DNA from: Omphiscola glabra
Lineage: Eukaryota > Mollusca > Gastropoda > Lymnaeidae
Assembly: GCA_964017045.1 (NCBI GenBank)
Contig: OZ024794.1
Coordinates: 31,145,315-31,209,314, forward strand
Length of the DNA: 64,000 nucleotides
Reading direction: 5' to 3'
This document shows positions 57,065 to 64,000 of the stretch, in pieces (the stretch's first letter is position 1; each line of letters begins with the position of its first letter). Below the pieces are notes generated by a model. That model was given only the letters and a program-made list of their open reading frames with translations, ran no database searches and was not told the origin of the DNA. The translations under genes and the position numbers were made by a program.

Positions 57065-58114
57065 CTGTTTGGGGGTGGTAATTGAAGCTTGGGTAAATGG
57101 ATGCATCGATAACACACGAAGCGGGACACACTCACTCATTCTTTGAAAAATCATTTGCCAGCAATGAATGACAATGACTTCGAGGGGAAAAATGTTGGTC
57201 GCCTTATCAACAAATAGTGATGGTAGCAAAGGGCGGATCCGGTGTGTAAAGCCAGGGTGGGTTAAAAGACATTTTTAAGGTTTACATGCCCATGAGCCAG
57301 ACCTTTTGTTTAAATGTAAATCCTTTATATTAACTTCGCCTTTGTTCATTGAAACTGGCTGGCAAAAATCTTCGGACCGCTAATTGACCCAATTTCCCTT
57401 CAACAAATCGAGATGAAACTTGGCACATAGACTCGTTGCCGATGACAAAATATTCTCCCCAAATTTTTAGCCCTATCCCCCCAACCTCAACACCGCAAAA
57501 CTCATTTTTATCCTGTTCTCTAGGCGGACGATAAAATAACATTTCCAATAACTGCGCTAGATGAGATAAACACATTTTTCTTTTTACATCGCAAGTGCGT
57601 TTGGTGCTTAATAGGTTCTTCTGTTTTTCTGAAATAGTTGGTGAAATAAATGTGCGGTGTAAAAGCGGGTGTTGGTCATTATAATATTAATAAAGATCAG
57701 GGGCGTGAAAAAACTGTGCGGTTGCGAGCCTTGATTTGGGGGGGGGGGGGGGGTTGGGGGGGGGGGCTTGGGGGAAGCACTAATTTGGATTCTTATAAAG
57801 TGAGTTACTTGTATGCAAATTTATTTGTCATAACCGGATTCTCATCAACGCGACAAGATCTATGTTGTGTACACTTTTGATGGCCTTACCTGTACTACGT
57901 CGACAAATTTGTGTTTAATAACCCGACTCTCATCAACGCGAAAGTTCTGTTGTCCGTTGATCACCCGGTAAAGGTGGAGGCTGTCGGTATCCACCCAGGT
58001 GGTTGGCAGCACCAGGCTGAACATGACCAGCCTCAAGGGTTGGACCAAAAGCAAAATCATCAGCGCGACAACCACGAGGCAGAGGAATTTCTTGGTAATC
58101 CACTTCCGTGTCAT
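56195..58114 (-). CDS. LicD-family type II membrane protein, two exons
   Basis: The spliced protein is 364 residues: exon 1 (57890-58114, 75 codons) and exon 2 (56195-57064, 289 codons plus TGA). Residues 1-10 are basic, about 11-36 form a hydrophobic anchor with no cleavage site, and the rest faces the lumen, as in Golgi or ER enzymes. GAVRHHG (161-167) and PWDDDIDV with the acidic cluster at 172-176 are the LicD-family signature. In that family the acidic residues bind metal for transfer of phosphocholine or ribitol-phosphate to glycans; bacterial LicD and animal FKTN/FKRP are members. The substrate here cannot be read from sequence. Both exons join in phase 0. Codons are GC-rich compared with the flanks, which fits a real gene. 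Confidence 0.9.
57065..57889. other. LicD-gene intron
   Basis: Holds a GC-balanced block at 57345-57545 (cgagatgaaacttggcacat) that reads like a dispersed repeat, and a G-rich stretch at 57738-57770. Confidence 0.5.
57890..58114 (-). CDS. LicD-family gene, exon 1 (membrane anchor)
   Basis: Starts MTRKWITKKFLCLVVVALMI at the ATG complementary to 58112-58114. The donor gtaagg (ccttac at 57884-57889 on the plus strand) follows codon 75 (VDVVQ). A basic start followed by a hydrophobic stretch of about 26 residues is a type II signal anchor. An upstream ATG was not needed to explain the frame; promoter elements were not recognised. Confidence 0.85.
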
Positions 58115-58640
58115 GGTGTGTTGGTGGATGGACGTGTGGATGAGGCAAGTTTCACAGTAGGTCTCAGGTCTCCAAGTAGGACGTATGTCTCACATAAGAA
58201 TCATATTATGTTTCTCATTAAGACCTAACAAATTTGTCACACAGTAGGACTTTTGAGTGATGTCAAACGGTAAGACATGTGAGTGATGTCACAAGGTATA
58301 GGACCTGTGAGTCATGTCACAATGTAGGACCTTTGTCTCACAGTAGGTAAGACTCAAACGAGGGCATAAGAACTATAAATACACGATACAATTGTTCCAA
58401 TGACCTATGTCACACACTAAGGTGTACTTAATTAGACTCACTATACTTTGTCACTAACTCCATGGTTCATTGAAGCCCATTAGCTAGATTCAGTGCCAAT
58501 ATATAAGTGCATAAGTAAGTGATCAGTGAATATTGATTCAAAGTCCATTGTTCACGAATGAACGTCATAGAACGAAATCATAGTCACGTGGTCTCTGACA
58601 GCTCAAACTGCATGGAAAACGAATCATGAAATCGTGAAAT
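58115..58640. other. Upstream region of the LicD-family gene
   Basis: Loose repeats of 'gtaggac ... tgtgagtgatgtcac' at 58240-58340. No TATA box recognised on the minus strand. Confidence 0.4.
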
Positions 58641-59012
58641 GTCTTCACATTAGTAACCTCATCTCCTCTTGAAAGATATGCTGTCTTCCCATTAGTAACA
58701 TCATCTCCTCCTCAAAGATGTGCTGCATGTCTTCACATTATCAATTTCATCTCCTCCTGAAAGATATGCTGTCTTCACACTAGTAACATCATCTCCTCCT
58801 GAAAGATATGCTGTCTTCACATTAGCAACCTCATCTCCTCCTGAAAGATACGCTGTCTTCACATTAGCAACCTTATCTCCTCCTGAAAGATATGCTGTCT
58901 TCACATTAGCAACCTCATCTCCTCCTGAAAGATACACTGTCTTCACATTAGTAACCTCATCTCCTCCTCCAAGATAAGCTGTCTTTACATTAGCAACCTC
59001 ATCTCCTCCTCC
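58641..59012 (+). repeat. 42-bp minisatellite, about 9 copies
   Basis: The unit contains catctcctcctgaaagatat and gctgtcttcacattagcaac. Confidence 0.95.
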
Positions 59013-60630
59013 AAGATACGCCTGCCTTTTACGGCCAGTGCTACATAAACATACACGTTTGTATCTCGAGTTGGTGCGTCCACTTCATACACAATCTATC
59101 AGTCCGTAGTCAAATATAACATATGACATATTTTCCACGCGTGTTAATACTAGACGAGTACAACAACAGACATCGCAGCACATAAGCTTTCCATTTGGCT
59201 GCAGCCATCCACCATTTTCAGTATATCGTACACGCCTGTAACAGGTGGGGCGTCATTAACGACATTAAGTTGCGGTACAAATTAAGGTTGTTAGTGGTAC
59301 ACACATGAATAAGGCGAGGACGATTAGGGACAAGAATTATCATAATTAGATCCGTCGAATATCATTGTTACAAAGTTGAGCCCCCGCGAGATATCGGGTT
59401 TCCACATCTACAAGTCTCAGTTATACTAATGGCAGTAATGGCGTAAACACGAGATGGAGAAAGGGTGGGGGGAGGGGCAGGCTGGCGTACACTCTTAATA
59501 ATCTATCGTAAAAGTACCCCTCAAAAACAGTAACTTACTGTGTACAAGCTGCCAGTAACTTACTGTTTTTACTTTGAGAAAGCGATAGCATATCGTTATC
59601 AGCCTACAGTAATTTAGCGATAATATGCTGTTACTTTTCAGTTTACCGTTAACGGTAACCTACAATAAGTTACCGTTTTTTTTTTAAAACCCCAAAAATC
59701 CCCAGGTATATTCTTTATATAGTGCCGACCCCCATCCTTTAATATTAGGTGATTTTAATTAAACAACAAATAAAATAAGAAGTATACAATAAAATAAGAA
59801 ATGTTCTCAAGCAAGTTACAAAATTTATTCCCATTTTCGGATTGAAAAATTAAATTCAGCCTAAGTCAGTGACATGACTCCCCGACTTGCAGCTTGTCTG
59901 GGGAATTAGTCTCTCCAATACTGCCTTCTCAACTTGATTGTCCAATAAAGGCCACCGCAATCTCAAAGTTTCTGTACAATACTGCCATCTCAACGTGTCT
60001 GTACAATACTGCCATCTTAACTGGTCTTTCAAAAAGTGGCATCACCATGCTTAGAAAATGTACCGTTCACTAAAGAGAGAATGAAACAAAAACAGATTTT
60101 AACACAATTTAATAGACAACAATGCTGCTCAACTAACACATTTACTATTGTTTATATTTAACCCATTCAATCCAGGGCGCTCAGAAATTTTTAATTGGAG
60201 ACCCCAACCAAAGGGGAGCAACTCCACCCTTAACGTGGGTAGGTTTTGAAATAATAGTGTTGTGTAACATTATTTCCTAGTGCTTCTCTTGTGTAAGTTC
60301 ATATAAAAGTCAACTTTCAACGATGTATTTGAATACAAATGATCATAACACTAAAATAAAAAATCTGCTTTTAAAATAATGAACACTCCTTGGACAATAA
60401 ATAAAAATATTTAAAAAAGAGTTATCTCCTTTGGTCTCGTTTCTAGCGAGGTTTCCGGTTAAATAGCGAGACTTCTCCCTTCTATTTAGAAACGTGTAAA
60501 CAAAGGGTTGAGTGGCTGGATTTGGTTGCAGTGGGATTGAATCAGTACTGGCCGGATTTAACCGCGATCGGATTGATGAATGGGTTAACCAGTTTTTCAA
60601 CAGCAAAAGTAAAAAAGTTCTTGGACTAAC
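59013..60630. other. Non-coding, with short repeats
   Basis: Includes inverted/direct copies of cagtaacttactg at 59529-59566 and 2-3 units of gtacaatactgccatct at 59910-60015. A frame at 60343-60660 on the minus strand is unrecognised. Confidence 0.5.
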
Positions 60631-60711
60631 CTTTGTTAAAATGGCAAAACACTCCAGCACTACTTTGGAAGATCCATATCAGTTGATTTGTCTTTGTCAT
60701 CACAAGAGGAA
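60631..60711 (-). pseudogene. Exon-like unit of the tandem ladder, most diverged
   Basis: On the minus strand, ttttcag at the acceptor (60712-60718) and gttagt at the donor. The segment starts ttcctcttgtgatgacaaag, homologous to 61492-61570 and 62310-62378. It is open in one frame but closed by TAG in the frame used at 62310-62378. Its coding status is uncertain. Confidence 0.3.
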
Positions 60712-61491
60712 CTGAAAATTAAAAAATCATTATAAATATTAAAGTTGAAAATTAAAACTAAATAAGTAAAGACAAACTTAAAATAGGCTATATACGATAA
60801 TAGTATCAATTCACAAAAATAGAGTATGAATCAATTTCTAAAACATAAGTATAGCAGCTCTTCTAAGCTTAAAATCTGATCAATACCAGCTAACTAAAGT
60901 TTTGCAAAGAGTTATGGTATCGACTTCTACAAAATTATACCAATGAACCTGTAAATATAACAATACACAGGGAACACAGCAGAGTAGGTGTTATTCATAG
61001 GTTAAGCATAGAAAAAATATTTCCATGTCTCGGCCAGTTAGTGCATAAGCCATGGGCAGTGCTGTTCAAGGTTTGTCATATCCAGGTTGGACTGTATACA
61101 TAATTTATACTGCAGTGTTTCCCAAACTTGTGGTCGAAGCCCCACCTGGTAACGTTCAAAGTCTATGTCACTTGAAAGGTGAATTATCTTGCTAGCAATA
61201 CCCATATTATACAAGGAAATATTGAATTTAAAAAATCAATGAACCAAAAAGGGTTAAAAACATCCTTAGAAAACAAATACTGTAGTATGTAGCATAGGGT
61301 ACAGGAAAAATCACAATGGAGAAATACCATAGTTAGAAGGTGATCCAAAAGTTTTTAATACATTCCTCTCCATTACAGCAAGAATATCACAACCCCCCTC
61401 TCAAATATTCTAATTGCCATCACATGTAGGGAAGCACATAGGTAATAGCCTCAAGATAAGCCATCTTTCAAAAATAATCCATGTGACTTAC

Positions 61492-61570
61492 CCTTTAGAA
61501 TAATATTCCACCATTTCATTATAAACAATCTTGTTGAATAATCCATTTCACTTTGTCATCAGAACAGGAA
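61492..61570 (-). pseudogene. Exon-like unit of the tandem ladder, interrupted
   Basis: Canonical-looking acceptor (ttttcag) and donor (gtaagt) flank 79 bases starting ttcctgttctgatgacaaag. All three frames contain a stop, though one frame is open for the last 19 codons and ends NKIVYNEMVEYYSK, similar to the end of 63472-63617. Confidence 0.35.
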
Positions 61571-62309
61571 CTGAAAATTTAAAAAAAAAAGTTGACATTG
61601 AAACAATCTAAGTAAAGCAACTCTAGAATACTATACATCATTATCAGGTACCAGTTCATAAATATGGCATATAATAAGACATAAAACAATCAGAAGCCTA
61701 AATCATCAATTTTAACAACATATATACCCGGTAGATCAGTGGCCCTAAGCATTGACAAAATCTTTCCAAGAGCTAAAAAATTACAAAATAGAATGATATC
61801 TACATCTAAACAAATTACAATAAAACTTATTAAAACCAATTAATGACGCATACTGTTAAAACTCATGTAAAAATTGTGCTTTTTGTAGGTGAAACTATAA
61901 TTACATTTGTGAGTTATTGCATATGCCAGGATCAGTGCTATTTAAAAGGTCCATGTAAGACTATGTACTTTTACCTAAATTCTTTGGTCCATGCCCAGCC
62001 TTATCACCATAAAAGGTTGATGTCACATAAAAGATGTCTAAACTTTCTTCCACTAGCCGTAATCATTTTATATAAGAAAGCATTTGATTTTTGTTCTAAA
62101 AAGGAGTTTTTTTATTCTTAGTTTGAAAAAGGTTGGTTTTGAGAGAGGGGGTAGGGGAACTAGGCAAAATGCTATAGAGAAATACTGAAGTTAAAATAAA
62201 AGGTGACCTGACAGTTAAAGAAATTCCCCTATATTAGAGTTAGAATAAATAATGAGTCTGTAATATGCCCAAGATAAGTTATTTTCAAAAAAAAATCCAT
62301 GGGACTTAC

Positions 62310-62378
62310 CGTTTAGAATAAGTGTTTAGAATAAGATCTTGATATATAATCCATTTCACTTTTTCATCAGAATAGAAA
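62310..62378 (-). CDS. Exon-like unit of the tandem ladder, open
   Basis: The 69 bases between ttttcag and gtaagt are open for 22 codons in one frame (FYSDEKVKWIIYQDLILNTY). Entry and exit phases are both 2, which would fit the phase-2 exit of 63472-63617. Family unknown. A short open exon like this can arise by chance, and nucleotide homology to the neighbouring units suggests a possible frame shift. Confidence 0.25.
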
Positions 62379-62760
62379 CTGAAAATTTTTAAAAAATTGA
62401 CATGTAAAATAACCTAAGTAAAGCAACCCTAAAATTTGTCAATATCAGGTACCAGTTCATAAAATATGACATATTAAAAGGCTATGAAACAATCAGAGGC
62501 TAAATGATGTCAATTTTAATGACATATAGATCAGTGGCCCTAAGAATGGACACAATCTTTTCCAAAGTTAAATTTACAAATAAGAATGATATCTACATCT
62601 AAAATCGCAATTTAACATATTTAAAACACATGCTGTTGAAACTAGAGTAAAATTTGTTTCTATTGCAGGTTTAAAAATATTGCGTTAATTGTTGCAAATG
62701 TTAGGATCAGTGCTATTTAAAGTCTGTTATTTCCATGCTGTAATGTATACTGGGACTTAC

Positions 62761-62914
62761 CCCATTAAAAAACCACCGTTGCATAATAAACAATCTTGAT
62801 AAATTCTTGTCTACAAGGTGGAGATATCTCTTCATTTCTTGATACCAGGTGGTAGAGTGTCCCATGAGACTCAAGGGCAAGGGCATTCACCATGCTGTCT
62901 ATTAAACTGGACTG
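62761..62914 (-). pseudogene. Frameshifted copy of the 63472-63617 exon
   Basis: Homologous to 63472-63617 along its whole length, with the same tandem cag acceptors and gtaagt donor. It has in-frame gains of 6 and 3 bases and a 1-base loss near the 3' end that brings a TAA into frame before the donor. Contains YHLVSRNEEIS. Confidence 0.5.
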
Positions 62915-63471
62915 CTGTTGAATTGTACAGATGAAATCATGATGAAAATAACAATGTATTTAGATTTTTAGTGATAGTTTTGATTCAAAATTCAAATCTT
63001 GTAATTATAAAGGACAAATGAGTCTATAAAAATAATACAAAATGAAAGTATAAATTAAATTTAAAAGCATGCAGATGCATTAACAATCCTATAAGATGGG
63101 ATGCTTTGACTATACTTAAAACGTTAATTTGCTCGCTTTTATATCTAATGTATAATATGTACATTATAAACATTACTGTCATCTGCATGAAAGTAACATA
63201 ATTATTGCACCGCCCCTGACAACATGAGTTACTGGAATAACCAGTAATTCTCCATTGCTTAAGTACAGTGTACCGGTATATGTGATACAAAACAATATAT
63301 ATATATATATATTTGACGTGGGGATGTGGGAAGATCAGGATGTGGTTGCATTTGATGTGGGAATGTGGGTAGATCAGAATGTGGTTGCATTTGCGTGAAG
63401 TGTTGCAAATGTTAGCATCAGTGCTATTTAAAGTCTGTTATTTCCATGTTGTACTATATACTGGGACTTAC

Positions 63472-63617
63472 CCCATTAAAAAGTCCGCTGTTGCATTATA
63501 AAGAATCTTGAGAAATTCTTGAAAAGATGGAGATATCTCTTCATTTCTTGATACTAGGTGGTAGGGTGTCTCATGAGACTCAAGGGTATTCAACAAGCTG
63601 TCTATTAAACTGGACTG
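63472..63617 (-). CDS. Candidate exon of an unrecognised minus-strand gene
   Basis: Between a polypyrimidine-poor acceptor (ttcaacag|cag, a NAGNAG site) and a gtaagt donor, 146 bases are open for 48 codons. It reads QSSLIDSLLNTLESHETPYH first and ends FQEFLKILYNATADFLMG, exiting in phase 2. The other frames have stops. I recognise no family. It would be an internal or first coding exon of a gene extending beyond the window. Confidence 0.45.
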
Positions 63618-64000
63618 CTGTTGAATTGTACAGATGAAATCAGGATGAAAATAACAATGTTTTTAGATTTTTAGTGATAGATTTGATTCAAATCTTGTAA
63701 ATATATCGGAAAATGATTCTATACAAATAATACAAACTGAAGGTATAAATTAAAAGCATGCAGATGCATTCACAATGCTATAAGATGGGATGCTTTGACT
63801 ATACCGTACTTAAAAATTTAATTTGCTCACTTTTATATCTAATATATGATATGTACGTCACAAACATTAGTCATTTGCATGAAAGTAACATATTTACTGT
63901 ATCACCCTAACAACAAGAGTTACCGGAATAACCAGTATTTCTCCATTGCTTAAGTACAGTGTACCGGTATATGCGATACAAAACAATATATATGTATACA

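Larger units (their letters stand above)
61040..63999. repeat. Diverged tandem units of about 0.7-0.85 kb
   Basis: The anchor ggatcagtgctatttaaa or a relative recurs near 61060, 61929, 62706 and 63417, followed by related text. The last two units (62691 and 63402, period 711) are the most alike. Shared text aggtaccagttcataaa at 61647 and 62447 supports the same register. Confidence 0.8.

Noticed and set aside
1..64000. tRNA, rRNA or small nuclear RNA genes
   Set aside because: I looked for tRNA box A/B pairs and U-RNA starts and saw none. A covariance-model search would be decisive.

Overview
The window looks like nuclear DNA of a mollusc, most likely a gastropod. Coding exons are short and bounded by GT..AG introns, and AT-rich non-coding DNA dominates. 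There are more than 25 distinct minisatellite arrays, several miniature DNA transposons, and long poly-C/poly-G tracts. There are no operons, Shine-Dalgarno sites or CRISPR arrays. The lineage call rests on the gene types and on repeat families I recall from snail genomes, so it is an inference.

1-17 kb: a 586-bp direct repeat (1-586 and 2149-2734), then a SPIN-like hAT miniature element, then the 3' part of a plus-strand Polycomb gene of the BMI1/MEL18/Psc (PCGF2/4) type. Its exons encode the second half of the RING finger, the [10 protein letters not shown] linker, a RAWUL domain, and one 4.5-kb terminal exon with a roughly 1,460-residue low-complexity tail. The first exon(s), with the start codon and the first half of the RING, are not visible and probably lie upstream. 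A 22-nt candidate microexon in the fourth visible intron would repair a reading-phase mismatch.

17-56 kb: no convincing protein-coding gene. This stretch holds minisatellites (12- to 74-bp units), hAT-like MITEs (one with a perfect 8-bp target duplication at 45299-45500), two copies of a 0.4-kb terminal-inverted-repeat element, a decayed non-LTR retrotransposon fragment (about 49972-50652, minus), and a diverged segmental duplication (48.0-49.1 kb and 52.2-54.2 kb) whose second copy carries a roughly 0.6-kb LTR-like insertion.

56-58 kb: a compact two-exon minus-strand gene for a 364-residue type II membrane protein with a LicD-family nucleotidyltransferase-like domain.

59-64 kb: a ladder of diverged tandem units of roughly 0.7-0.85 kb containing exon-like segments on the minus strand. 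The best preserved is 63472-63617; others are frameshifted, interrupted or open in a different frame. This suggests the edge of an unrecognised minus-strand gene with internal exon duplication.

The two recognised genes have no evident functional link: one is a nuclear chromatin repressor, the other a probable Golgi/ER glycan-modifying enzyme. I did not find a demonstrable new biological system. The best leads are the long-tailed PCGF protein, the SPIN-like elements, the duplicated-exon ladder and the paired satellite blocks.
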